A DNA stretch of 64,000 nucleotides from Cymbomonas tetramitiformis (Eukaryota > Chlorophyta > Pyramimonadophyceae > Pyramimonadales > Pyramimonadaceae): contig LGRX02035292.1 in the NCBI GenBank assembly GCA_001247695.2, positions 1 to 64,000 on the forward strand. The letters run 5' to 3'. Below, piece by piece: positions 53,303-62,880 of this stretch. Position numbers and translations under genes: made by a program. Positions within the stretch are counted from its first letter, which is position 1. The number at the start of each line of letters is the position of its first letter. The notes under the pieces were generated by a model. That model saw only the letters and a program-made list of their open reading frames with translations. It did not search any database and had not been told where the DNA came from.

Positions 53303-55324
53303 CTAGCTGGAGGCTCCGAGCAGCTCGGATCCTCCCAGCCTGCTGGGAGTGAAGATGTCCCTGCGCCGGGGCATGATCACCACCTCGGTGGCCAGGGCCT
53401 CCAACTCCCTGAACCAGGACTGTCCCGGCCAGTACGGTGCCACCACCGTCGCTGCTGCTTTCTCTTCCCGCAGCTTGTGAGCCACCTCGTCGAGCAGGCC
53501 CCACAGAGGATTCACCCAGTTGTGCTCCTCCCGCCAGTCGTACGCCAGCGAGTCCACCCCCTCGCAGCCCGGGTCGTGCCAGGCACTGTAGTAGCTCGGC
53601 AGCTGGGCCGAGATCTCGGAGGCAAAGCGGTCCACGAAGTGCTCGCCCCACTGCTCCTCGGCGTACTTGAACCACTTCTTGTTGATCCTCCAGTCGTCGA
53701 GGTCCTTGTCTCGTGACAGCCAATCCGCCCACTCGTTGGCCTCGCTGCGGAGGTACCTCGCCTGCAACTCGATGTCGTGTAATTCGAGGAGCAACCAGAG
53801 CTTCCGCATACGTCGCATCAGCTCCGGGTTGCGTGACGTGAACTGCAAGAGCATCGCCACCACCGCCGGGTTGTCGCAGTACAGCCGTACTACCTTCCCC
53901 TCTAGCTCGGAAAGGAACGATCTGACCGTCTTGTAGACCGCTTCGAGCTCGAGATGGGTGATGTGCAGTTTCTGAAGCTCGTCGTTCCAGAACCCGCGTG
54001 CTTCCTTCTTCAGGTTCAGCACCCCTCCCCACACAAACAGGGAGGAGTCGGTGTGCAGCTTCGCCCTCGTCGGATTCCGCCAGATCTTGCGCCCATTCCA
54101 CCGACTCATCGATGGTAGCTTGGCCCACCATTGTAGGTCTCCCCAGGCTTGCCTCGTCAGCTTCACCTTGGATCCCCAACTGTTCTTCTTGCCGAGCACG
54201 AAGTAAAGCTCGCGGAGGTACAGCCTCGCCGTCGGGACAGCAAGGTACACCGACTGGCAGAGTCCATTGAACCCCGCCAGCTCTCGAGCTTGCACCCAGC
54301 GCTGTTCTCGAGTGGCTCTGCAGAGGATCGCCGTGGCCTTGGAGTGGATCTTCTTGAGTCTTCTTTCCGTCACCCGGAATAAGCCTTCCTCGAAGTCCAC
54401 CTCGAGTCCCAAGTGCTCCACCAGCTGTGTAGGCTCCCAGTGACCCTTCTTCTCGTTTCGGAATAACCCGAGTCGTGGTAGAAGTTTGCTCAATCGATCC
54501 CTCTGCACGAAGGCATCGTCCTGCGTCTTGGTGATCACCATGAAGCCGTCCATGTAGGGCAACACCCTCGCGCCTGCTCGGTCCGAGCCTCGTCGAAGTC
54601 CTCCTTCTCGTCGCCTCACCGCCCAGCGTCGTCGTACTTCTTGTCCATCTCTCAGCTTCTTGACTTCGTGCCGCTCCTCCCCCGCTTGCGGAGAGCGAAT
54701 CAGCTCCACGAGCGTCTTCATCAACTTGACAAAGATTCGTGGTGAGTCCGTCCACCCGAAGGGGAGTGCACCGCACTGGTACAGCACCCCCTGGATGTCG
54801 AACTGCATGAACTCCTGAAAGTCCGGGTCGATCCCCACTGCGTGGTACCCGTCCTTGAGATCGAAGGTGAAGCACCAGTCGCCCTGACTCGCCAGCCTTC
54901 GCAGCTTCTTCAGGGTCTCCATTTTGCACTTGGACTTCACGCAGAACTCGTTCAGCCACCGGAAGTCCATCACCAATCTCCAAGAGTTCGTGCCTGGCTT
55001 GGGCACCAGAAATACCCGCGAAACGTGACGTCTTCGGCGTGCCCGTACCCATGCTCCAGTCTTCAAAGACCTGGCCGTCTCGATGTCCAACCACTCCTGC
55101 TGCTGCTGCGTCAGATCCCGCAGAGAGGTCCCGTGGTCGAAGTCGGGTGGTGGGCCTTTCACCCACCGCATCTTCGCTCCTCGAGCGATCCATTGCAGTG
55201 CTTCGCTGCTCGCGCCTCCAGCGCGCCATGCTCCTTTGCGACAACGTACATACTCCTGTATCGTACGCTGTTTGACCTGAACCCCCGGAGCGAGAGGGGT
55301 TAGGTCAGGTGCCCCAAGGCACAT
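53303..55324 (-). CDS. Reverse transcriptase / RNase H of the DIRS element (active site altered)
   Basis: 673 codons from ATG 55324, which directly follows the gag stop (TAA|ATG). Reverse transcriptase motifs: VSRVFLVPKPGTNSWRLVMD, FTFDLKDGYHAVGI, ALPFGWTDSPRIF and PYMDGFMVI. The catalytic Y-x-D-D is Y-M-D-G here, so the second aspartate is missing. RNase H follows with KLHTDSSLFVWGGVL, THLELEAV and LYCDNPAVV. The C-terminal block (DRFASEISAQLPSYYSAWHD, VAPYWPGQSWFRELEAL) is typical of DIRS-like elements. The frame is otherwise intact. Confidence 0.9.
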   Translation of the reverse strand: MCLGAPDLTPLAPGVQVKQRTIQEYVRCRKGAWRAGGASSEALQWIARGAKMRWVKGPPPDFDHGTSLRDLTQQQQEWLDIETARSLKTGAWVRARRRRHVSRVFLVPKPGTNSWRLVMDFRWLNEFCVKSKCKMETLKKLRRLASQGDWCFTFDLKDGYHAVGIDPDFQEFMQFDIQGVLYQCGALPFGWTDSPRIFVKLMKTLVELIRSPQAGEERHEVKKLRDGQEVRRRWAVRRREGGLRRGSDRAGARVLPYMDGFMVITKTQDDAFVQRDRLSKLLPRLGLFRNEKKGHWEPTQLVEHLGLEVDFEEGLFRVTERRLKKIHSKATAILCRATREQRWVQARELAGFNGLCQSVYLAVPTARLYLRELYFVLGKKNSWGSKVKLTRQAWGDLQWWAKLPSMSRWNGRKIWRNPTRAKLHTDSSLFVWGGVLNLKKEARGFWNDELQKLHITHLELEAVYKTVRSFLSELEGKVVRLYCDNPAVVAMLLQFTSRNPELMRRMRKLWLLLELHDIELQARYLRSEANEWADWLSRDKDLDDWRINKKWFKYAEEQWGEHFVDRFASEISAQLPSYYSAWHDPGCEGVDSLAYDWREEHNWVNPLWGLLDEVAHKLREEKAAATVVAPYWPGQSWFRELEALATEVVIMPRRRDIFTPSRLGGSELLGASS

Positions 55325-56329
55325 TTAATTCCCCTTCCCACGGGGATTAGCGGCCTTACCGCCCTTACCCGGGGAATTGGGAGGAAGAGCTCGATCTCCT
55401 CCACGACCACCTCCAACTCGGTGGTCGCCACGTTGTGCTCGGTTTGCAGCACCAGCCGCCTGCTTCGCCGTCACCGTCATCACGCTCTTGGCCTTGGAGG
55501 CGTCGAACTCTGCCAGCCACTTTGTCAGGATCGTGTCCGCCACCACACCCTCAGTGCCCGCGTAGATTTTCTGCTCCATGAAGGCAAGCTTTGCCCGTAC
55601 AACTTCAGCTCCACCGTGAGCTTCGTTGTCTCCCTCGAGCATCGCCCTGTACCCGATCATGGTGTAGCGGTTACACAACAACCCGTAGACGCCCTTCTTG
55701 GTGTTGTGTCCCCGCAGCACCCGATTCCAGAGCTCCTCCAAGAACGGGGTGTACTCAGCGTCGGACAGGTTCTGCAGCAGGTCCACGTCGCCTCCTCGTA
55801 GACGATCGCGTCGTGGAAGTACGCGAGTGCTGGTCCCAGCACCATCTGCTCGTACTTCATCGAGGAGTTGGACTTCTTACTCAACGCCACGTGTGTCTTG
55901 TCCCCGTAAAGGTCGAACAACTTGGGCATCGCGTCAGTAAGAGTGTCCGGACGCGTCGGAAAGGGATTCACTGGCGCGTAGGGACAGTAAGGAAGACGTC
56001 GGAGCTTCTCGAGCTCTGCATCACCAGTCGACGTCGTCGCCGATGTGACTTCTTCCTTGGCGGACCGAGCTTTGTCAGCGTCGGCCCGCAGAGCACTGAT
56101 CTGCTCTGTCAGCAACTGAGCTTGCAGGTCGTGCTGCTTGCTCTCTGCTTGCTGGATCTTCATTGCCGTATCGTGGGCTTCTTGCTGGTGCCTCATTTGT
56201 TGAAGCAGCTGCTGCACCTCCAGCGAAGGTGCTGGAGGAGATACAGTGTTACAGTCTCACCAGGGGTACTAGACCGCCCGGTGTAGGCTGAGGGTCCCCT
56301 GGTTGCTGACCGTCTGTGCTACCAGTCAT
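55325..56329 (-). pseudogene. Gag-like protein of the DIRS element (frameshifted)
   Basis: Likely start ATG 56329 (MTGSTDGQQPGDPQ...). A coiled coil follows (56217 onward, VQQLLQQMRHQQEAHDTAM ... SALRADADKARSAKEE), then a region LPYCPYAPVNPFPTRP and YEQMVLGPALAYFHDAIVYE. Near 55790 the frame shifts by one base and continues as VDLLQNLSDAEYTPFLEELW ... to a Gly/Arg-rich tail (RVGGGRGGDRA) and TAA 55325-55327. A further shift lies near 56250 between the N-terminus and coiled coil. No zinc knuckle. Role inferred from position. Confidence 0.65.
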
Positions 56330-56442
56330 TGTGCTGGTGCAGATTCCGGATTGCTTACTTCTACAGGAGTAAATTTAATTACTTACAGTGTGCCGCACAG
56401 AAAATATCCCAGAAGGAAATATTTTCGTGGATTTCTTTTACC

Positions 56443-56613
56443 GAAGGCAAAAGAACAGAGCTGAAGCCGATGTAGCATCACGGGCTTTTTGTCTAGTTTC
56501 TGTGCCTACTACACGTGACACGAACCGTCACTAGAGCTGCAAAGCATGACACGGGTCATTTGATCTACACGCGGCAGAAACCACTAAATTTCCACTGTGC
56601 TCCAATTTAAACA
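56443..56613 (-). repeat. DIRS direct repeat A1
   Basis: Partner of 51657-51827, in the same orientation, upstream of gag in element sense. Confidence 0.88.
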
Positions 56614-56908
56614 GTATTGTTTATGCGAGGTCCATTTTGCACAAAAGTTCAGAGAATCTTTTAATTTTATAAACGGCTTCTGTAAAACATTATAAACATA
56701 TTGAGCACTTCAGGGATCGAATTAACCACGGTATGAAAACGTTATGGTCGATACCGTTCATTTCCCGCCATACTTATATAAGCATACCTAAGCGCAAACT
56801 TGAAACATTTATACATTGTGATCTAGACATTCGGAACTATTATGCAAAATGGACCTCGCATAAACAATACTTTGATATGCCATACACCGTCACAATGATT
56901 GTTGTCTT
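56614..56908. other. Intron sequence between DIRS element and minisatellite
   Basis: AT-rich; a forward frame at 56733-56942 runs into the minisatellite and is not supported as coding. Confidence 0.4.
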
Positions 56909-57567
56909 CCTTGCAGTGCCAGCTTATACTGCTGTGCGCTGATCATCGTTGTTGTCTTCCTTGCAGCGCCAGCTCATACTGCTGTGCGCTGATTATTGTT
57001 GTCTTCCTTGCAGCGCCAGCTCATCCTGCTGTACGCTGATCATTGTTGTCTTCCTTGCAGCGCCAGCTCATGCTGCTGTGCACTGATCATTGTTGTCTTC
57101 TTTGCAGCGCCAGCTCATACTGCTGTGCGCTGATCATTGTTGTCTTCCTTGCAGCGCCATCTCATCCTGCTGTGCACTGATCATTGTTGTCTTCCTTGCA
57201 GCGCCAGCTCATACTGCTGTGCGCTGATCATCATTGTTGTCTTCTTTGCAGCGCCAGCTCATACTGCTGTGCGCTGATCATTGTTGTCTTCCTTGCAGCG
57301 CCAGCTCATACTGCTGTGCGCTAATAATTATCGTCTTCCTTGCAACGCCAGCTCATACTGCTGTGCGCTGATCGTTGTTGTCTTCCTTGCAGCGCCAGCT
57401 CATGCTGCTGTGCACTGATCATTGTTGTCTTCCTTGCAGCGCCATCTCATACTGCTGTGCGCTGATCATCATTGTTGTCTTCCTTGCAGCGCCATCTCAT
57501 ACTGCTGTGCGCTGATCATCATTGTTGTCTTCTTTGCAGCGCCAGCTCATACTGCTGTGCGCTGATA
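56905..57567 (+). repeat. 47 bp minisatellite carrying a 3' splice-site motif in each unit
   Basis: Fourteen units of the type GATCATTGTTGTCTTCCTTGCAG + CGCCAGCTCATACTGCTGTGCGCT. Thirteen keep pyrimidine-rich TTGCAG, one (near 57345) has TTGCAA. Units vary by a GATCATCATTG trinucleotide insertion. It lies directly upstream of exon 8. Confidence 0.93.
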
Positions 57568-57663
57568 ATACGTATATCTCTCACTCACTCTGCTTCACAA
57601 TGACATACTCTAATGAATGTGTGGACGATTCCCTGGCGGAATTTGTCACGGTGCGAGTGGCAG

Positions 57664-57942
57664 ATTACCGGAGTGACCGACTTCAAACAAGCAAGTGAAG
57701 ATGCCGAAGACGATGTGCTTGCAACAACAGCTGCGTGTATTTCTGCTGACGTGGAGCACACCACCAATAGCTCAAAGTCCCATGAAGTATCTAGCTGGCG
57801 CGGACCCATCTTCAATTTGCACCGCACACAGTACGCTCTGTGGGAAGAGCTTCAGGCGCACCACACCATTCCCGTGCTGCTCCAGATCCTCACAGATCCT
57901 GCCCGCGCCGCGTTCCTGGACGAGCCAGCGCTACTCCAGAGG
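57664..57942 (+). CDS. Exon 8 of the putative ARM/PH-like gene
   Basis: Acceptor GAGTGGCAG|ATTACC, donor CCAGAGG|GTGAGT (consensus), 93 phase-0 codons: an acidic stretch (FKQASEDAEDDVL) then FNLHRTQYALWEELQAHHTI and VLLQILTDPARAAFLDEP. The frame is closed upstream by TGA 57601, so an acceptor in 57604-57700 is needed. The helical LL..L pattern fits the ARM-like character of the gene. Further exons must lie beyond this window section or are unrecognised. Confidence 0.6.
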
Positions 57943-58199
57943 GTGAGTTTGAGCTCCACACGCGCAGCGCTGCGGCAGGGGTTTGATGTATGAGTTTCTA
58001 GTCATTGAAGCACTGTGTATGCTAGGGTGAGGGATGCCTGAGTTGAAAAACTTAGTATATGTATCGAAATTGTTTGCATATATTGATTAGTTGAGTCACG
58101 GGGACTATAAACCCCACACGCTGAACAAGGGTGTCTCTTTCTTTTTCTACAAATCAGGTAAACAACAGCATTCCCAACATAAAGGCATATTGCCCTACA

Positions 58200-58550
58200 A
58201 AATAAGGACGGGTCCATGTGATTCACAAATCACATGGACCCCACATGGACCTCACGTGCACCCACGTGGACTTGAAATGGACCTTGCATGCCCCTAATGG
58301 TCAGTCATTTCTCCCTAGGGGTCCATATGGGGTCCATTGAAGGTCCATGTGGGATCCATGCAGTTGTAAATCACACGGACCTCACATGGACCTTCTTCAC
58401 GGGTCCATGTGGGGTCCATGTGGGGTCCATGTGGAGTCCGTGCGATGCCCCTCGGTGTATACGTAGCATGTGGACCCCCCATGGACCCCACATGGACCCC
58501 ACATGGACCAACGAGCATAATTGCATGGACTTCAAGGGGACCACTCGTTG
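58200..58550. repeat. Array of GTCCATGTGG / CCACATGGAC words
   Basis: The words GGTCCATGTGG and CCACATGGACC recur about twenty times in both orientations, creating many nested short palindromes. No coding sense. Confidence 0.8.
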
Positions 58551-58892
58551 CAATATTGACAGTGGTACCTCCGGGGAGGCCCTCCACCACCCCGTAGCAC
58601 AACTTGAACCGTTCCTTGTCGAAGTCAAGGAGGTCGGATGCGTACTCCTCGGGGTACGGGGCGATGTTCTTGGACCGGCAGCGGCAACCAGTTTTGAAGC
58701 ATCCGTCTGCGCCCCGAGGTGCTTCAAAACTGGTTGCCGGGTCTTTCGTGGCCGTCCACCGCTACCGGTCCAAGAACGTTGCCCCGTACCCCGAGGAGTA
58801 CGCATCCGACCTCCTTGACTTCGACAAGGAACAGTTCGAGTTGTGCTACGGGTTGGTGGAGGGCCTCCCCGGAGGTACCACTGTCAATATTG
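58551..58892. repeat. Fold-back locus: ~150 bp inverted repeat of a coding fragment
   Basis: Left arm 58551-58700 is the reverse complement of right arm 58719-58892, except for a 24 bp segment present only in the right arm and a few substitutions; the loop is about 18 bp. Right arm read forward and left arm read in reverse both encode APYPEEYASDLLDFDKE followed by EGLPGGTTVNIA. The forward frame runs on to 58951. A transcript would form a long hairpin. Confidence 0.88.
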
Positions 58893-58951
58893 CCAACGGG
58901 GGATTGAACCCTCGTTGCAAGGAAATGTCTGTTTATGGACCGGAAGATTAA

Positions 58952-60415
58952 CCCCTATGGAGCGGATGGATTTTTTTGCCAAAAGCACTAGTTTCACAAA
59001 TGTGCCGTTTTCACGGTATATGGTACCTTGGTAAGTGTGGGTGATTTGTTACATGTTCCATAACTCCTATAAAGTGATTTTGATATATAAAATACATGAT
59101 CGCATTATATATACAACGATATATCGGCGATATACGAGCCAAAAAACACGTTTTCCAGCAATCAAAAGTGTCAAAAATCAGTTCTCACAACCGCTTATTC
59201 GAGTATTAGGCCGCACCTCAACCATAAAACAATCGCCTTTACTTATGCCTTGAAATTGGTAATGGTGGCTGTAGTTGAACGCACTAATACATCGAAATAT
59301 TCAAGCAATAAGGTGAAAAAAACATCAAAAAACAACGAAAAAACATCATTTGTCAAATGTTTTTCATACTTAAGGCCATATTGTGTGTTTTCAGGGGAAA
59401 TCGACTGTTGGGAAAGTATGTATTGCCCATATGAGGTGCATGGTCATTTTATATGATAGTGGTCACTGAACCAACAAATTCTTGTCGATGAATGGCATCT
59501 ACACCTCGATTTTACACACTTTAAGATACTTTTGACCCAAATTTCATGCCTAGAAATAAGCAACTTTGGGGATTTTATTACAACAAAATTGCCCTTGGGT
59601 GAGATATATATACTAAGTATATGTGTAGAATAAATTGTTGAGTATTATATATACCTATTGCAACGGGTGCGCGAAGCTTGTATGGCCGATTCCGACAAGT
59701 GCTATCGGGCTGAGAAATGAATCCAAGCTTAGAGTTTGAAGAGGTTGTACCGTATACGGTACAAACCGCTCCATAGGGGTTAATCATGAAATACGTCTAC
59801 TGTTAGCCCTACGCTGCCCACAGTATTCATATCTAAAGTTAAATACGCATTTCCATCATCAACATCTCAGAATATGCAAATCTAATGTATAATTATGATA
59901 TGTTCGCCTTCGCGTATTTCTGACCTAGTTCGTTAAGATAGATAAGAGGTAACTCTATCAGTGTGGTTATGCGTGCACACATTTGGAAACAGTTTACAAA
60001 ACAATTTGCTCCTATAAGTCCCAGTTCGAGTAATCTTAACACATATGCTTATGTAAATCTCCGCGTCATGTACAATATAATATTTTATCCACCAGGGTCT
60101 TACTTTCCCGGCAGCGTCTCACAACTATTGTAGCAGAATATGGTACTGCTAGCAGCGTGGCCGTGCATAGAGTCCGAGATTTATGCTGTACATAGTGAAA
60201 ATATAGTGCATATTTGATGCACATGCCTGTAGCCAACGGGAGAGTAATTTGTTTGGGATGTTCTCAAACTTTTGCTATTCTGATTGAGCAAAGCCCGAAA
60301 CAACGCCCGCGATCGCCACATAATATGTTTAAATAAAAAATGAAAGAGAGATTAGCGACATAACTCTTTATCATCAGTGTACACGTATCAGCAGTTCAAG
60401 CAGACGGGGACTCAG
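58952..60415. other. AT-rich intergenic stretch, nothing recognised
   Basis: Contains short frames without motifs and AT-rich runs (for example 59040-59150 and 59330-59360). No repeat array or gene that I can support. Confidence 0.4.
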
Positions 60416-60416
60416 C

Positions 60417-60615
60417 TGTGTTCTATTGTACTTTGCGCCTCACTTGCCACAGACTCTGTGTTCTTTTGCACTTTGCGCCTCACTCGCCACAGACTCTGTG
60501 TTCTATTGCACTTTGTGCCTCACTCGTCACAGACTCTGTGTTCAATTGCACTTTGCGCCTCACTCGCCACAGACTCAGTGTTCTATTGTACTTTGCGCCT
60601 CACTCGCCACAGACA
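60417..60615. repeat. 40 bp minisatellite, five units
   Basis: CTCTGTGTTCTATTGCACTT + TGCGCCTCACTCGCCACAGA repeats five times. As 40 is not a multiple of three, all three forward frames pass through it, which explains the overlapping frames at 60377-60668. Confidence 0.92.
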
Positions 60616-61270
60616 ACGGAATATTCGCAAAACTGAGAGTAAAAGATGAGAGTGAGAGTAAAAGATGAGAGTGAGAGTAAAGTGAGAGTGGATGTTTTTA
60701 TGTTGGTTTGGGCATCTTTAGGTGTCATTTGGGACAGAACCAACGGTAAAAACGAAATACGCACGAAAAAATCATGTTTTATGGCCGAAAACACACTAAG
60801 AGTGGCCCACGATTGTCAAAAATATCGACAAGTAGCAAAAATATATAGTAATCGGATTTGCACTAAAATTCACTTGAAACATCTTGAAACCGATATATAC
60901 CAATACAAGATACCTGAAAATACTTGAATTTTTATGTTTAGCACTGATTGCCGATGCATATTTTCGATATTTTCGGTCACGATCAGCCCGTACATCACTG
61001 AAATCACTGACATCCCGGACATTTCACCACCGTGAGGTCCTAAAGCAGTTTTTTTGTGCTGTATGTTTTGAATGATAAAATTTTCTATTGGGAAACAGAA
61101 CATGCAACCTCCCCCCGGCCATGAAGGAGATGTTGTAGCCCATACGTATGATACGGTGGATGCCACACTTAGGGTTTGCTATGCCCATGCCAGTTGCACG
61201 CACAGAGTGATGTACGTGGGGATATGCGTGTTGCCAAAAACAGTTTAAGCTATTTGAACACTGCAAGGAA
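60616..61270. other. Intergenic stretch
   Basis: Short GAGAGTAAAAGAT repeats (60637-60690) followed by AT-rich sequence; no gene recognised. Confidence 0.4.
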
Positions 61271-61273
61271 GCT

Positions 61274-61279
61274 TTTATT
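61274..61279 (-). terminator. Polyadenylation signal of the coiled-coil gene
   Basis: AATAAA on the reverse strand about 60 bases after the TGA stop at 61338-61340. Confidence 0.5.
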
Positions 61280-61337
61280 TCACTTATTTCAATCTACATA
61301 TCTACATGTCAGCGCTTAGAATAATGCGCATAAGCGC

Positions 61338-61697
61338 TCAGGTTTTGGTGTTGCCCTCCACCGCAGCACCAGTTCCCGTATTTGCTGCCAAGGCCCTGTA
61401 AATCCTGACAACAGCCCGGGCATACAATGTATGAAGTTCTGGCACTGCTCCTCCAACTACCTCCGCCTGCTCGGTGAACTGATCCAGCTTCAGGGCGGCT
61501 GCCATGCCTTCAGCCGTGGTGGGCTGCTGTAGCCCAACGAGGATCTGCTGGGCTTCCTTTGCCGCCTCCTGATGCTTATCAGGAAGCGGCTTTGGAGCCC
61601 CTACCGGCACCGCTGCCTGCACATCCATCGCTTGTGAGGTAGGCAGTCCACGCTGCCCGAAACCGCTTCCCGCGGCCGGTAACGCACCCATGATTCC
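61338..61697 (-). CDS. Last exon of a coiled-coil protein gene
   Basis: Acceptor CGTTTTGCAG|GGAATC, 119 codons and a stop: a Gly/Pro/Ala-rich linker (GIMGALPAAGSGFGQRGLPT), then helices (KHQEAAKEAQQILVGLQQ, LHTLYARAVVRIYRALAANT). Phase 0 with the upstream exon. A possible AATAAA lies about 60 bases downstream of the stop. Confidence 0.7.
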   Translation of the reverse strand, partial: GIMGALPAAGSGFGQRGLPTSQAMDVQAAVPVGAPKPLPDKHQEAAKEAQQILVGLQQPTTAEGMAAALKLDQFTEQAEVVGGAVPELHTLYARAVVRIYRALAANTGTGAAVEGNTKT

Positions 61698-61786
61698 CTG
61701 CAAAACGAAAAATGCCTGGTGATGAGAAACAAACAAACGTGGTGTGAAAAAACAAGCTAGGCGTAACAGTATTTTGGTGTACGTAC
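61698..61786 (-). other. 89 bp spliceosomal intron of the coiled-coil gene
   Basis: Donor CTGAAG|GTACGT and acceptor TTTTCGTTTTGCAG|GG, with a pyrimidine-rich 3' part. Both flanking exons are phase 0 and open; reading through instead gives a stop after nine codons. Confidence 0.75.
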
Positions 61787-62419
61787 CTTCAGCAACTCGC
61801 CGGTTATCTGCTTCTGGTACTCGTGGTGAGCCGACGCGATCGCCCTTTCCGCCTTCTGGCCCTCCTGGAGTACGTCGCAAGCGTTTTTGAATTGTTGCTC
61901 AAACTTGCAGGCAACTTCCGCCAGCCCTTGACGATGTGCTTCAGCAACCTGGACCTGAGTGTTGTTGTGCTGCTGCTCAGTCTCGGAGGCCCGTTTCAGG
62001 AGGTTCAGGTTGATCTCCTGAGAATCCTTGCACCTGTCCGCCTGGTCTTGGCGCAGCAGCTCTTCGCGTTTGCTCGCTGCATGGCGCTCCTCCTGCAAGG
62101 CCTGCTTCCCCTCCGCGCGCGCGAGTTTTGCTGCCGCTTTGGCCTCCTCCAGACCCTTGTACAACTGCTCGTTCTGCATCTTAAGAAGCGCCAATTTCTG
62201 CGCCATAAGCTGGCGCGCGTTCTCAATTTCTTGAAGGTCGCGCTTCTCCTCCACTGTCTGTGGTGTTGGACGAGCCCGCGCATCTCGGAGGCTTTGCTCC
62301 GTCAACAGGTTCTTCAGGAGCACCAGAGCGTCCGCTTGCTCTTTGGCTTGGTGTCGCGCACCACACAACTTCGCATAAACAACGATCCTGCAGTCGAAAT
62401 AAGGCAACAAACCATACAA
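61787..62419 (-). CDS. Coiled-coil exon of an unrecognised gene
   Basis: A long charged helix: KEQADALVLLKNLLTEQSLR, EEKRDLQEIENARQLMAQKL, LEEAKAAAKLARAEGKQALQ, then ASETEQQHNNTQVQVAEAHR and FEQQFKNACDVLQEGQK, ending ITGELLK at the donor. The heptad-like spacing and lack of Pro after the first 60 residues indicate a coiled coil, probably multimerising. The 5' border is uncertain: an acceptor-like GACTGCAG|GATCG lies at 62389, and no clear start codon is seen. No known family recognised. Confidence 0.65.
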
Positions 62420-62439
62420 CCCGACGGTCCTAGGAAACT

Positions 62440-62880
62440 GTAGTATGTGTACTAACGGTAACCTAACGGCATACTAACAGCAGTATATGTAGGCAAGTTA
62501 GTATGCCGTTAATATGTGTTTAGGATACCGTTATGGTACCTACTACGTGAGACTATATGCTAACGGCATACTAACGCCATACGTCTTAACGACCCGTTAG
62601 TACGTGCATATGATGCCGTTAAGACACCCCTAACACATGCATCTTATCTGGTTTTAGGATGCCGTTATGATGCTCATAGGACGACGTTAGGGCATACTAA
62701 CTAACATATGCATATTAACAGGCGTTAGGATGCCATTATGATGCGCATAGGACGACGCTAGGACATACTAACACATGCACTATAATTGGCGTTAGGATGC
62801 CATTGTGATGTTAATAGGACGACGTTAGGACATACTAACACCGACACCCTAAAGGCGTCCTAACGACATGCTATCTGGGA
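62440..62880. repeat. AT-rich ~60 bp degenerate tandem repeats
   Basis: Units built on GTTAGGATGCCATTATGATG, CATAGGACGACG and TTAGGACATACTAACACATGC recur about four to six times; the same family appears in opposite orientation at 63800-64000. The palindromic words TAACGGCATACTAAC / GTTAGTATGCCGTTA suggest hairpin potential. Confidence 0.8.

Larger units (their letters stand above)
51456..56613 (-). mobile_element. DIRS-type (tyrosine recombinase) retrotransposon, reverse orientation, inactivated
   Basis: In element sense the order is gag-like (56329-55325), reverse transcriptase/RNase H (55324-53303), then a tyrosine-recombinase frame (53245-51845). Direct repeats of 171 bp at 56443-56613 and 51657-51827 flank it, differing at about eleven positions. 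A ~26 bp segment just inside the 3' repeat (51829-51854, TTCTTTTGCACACGGATC) recurs beyond it at 51456-51480. This A1-ORFs-B1-A2-B2 order is the split-direct-repeat arrangement of PAT/Ngaro-like DIRS elements. Lesions: at least one gag frameshift, a changed reverse-transcriptase active site and three stops in the recombinase frame. It lies antisense in the intron before exon 8 of the host gene. Confidence 0.85.

Noticed and set aside
60377..60668. Small forward genes at the 40 bp repeat
   Set aside because: Three frames are open only because a 40 bp unit without stops is repeated.
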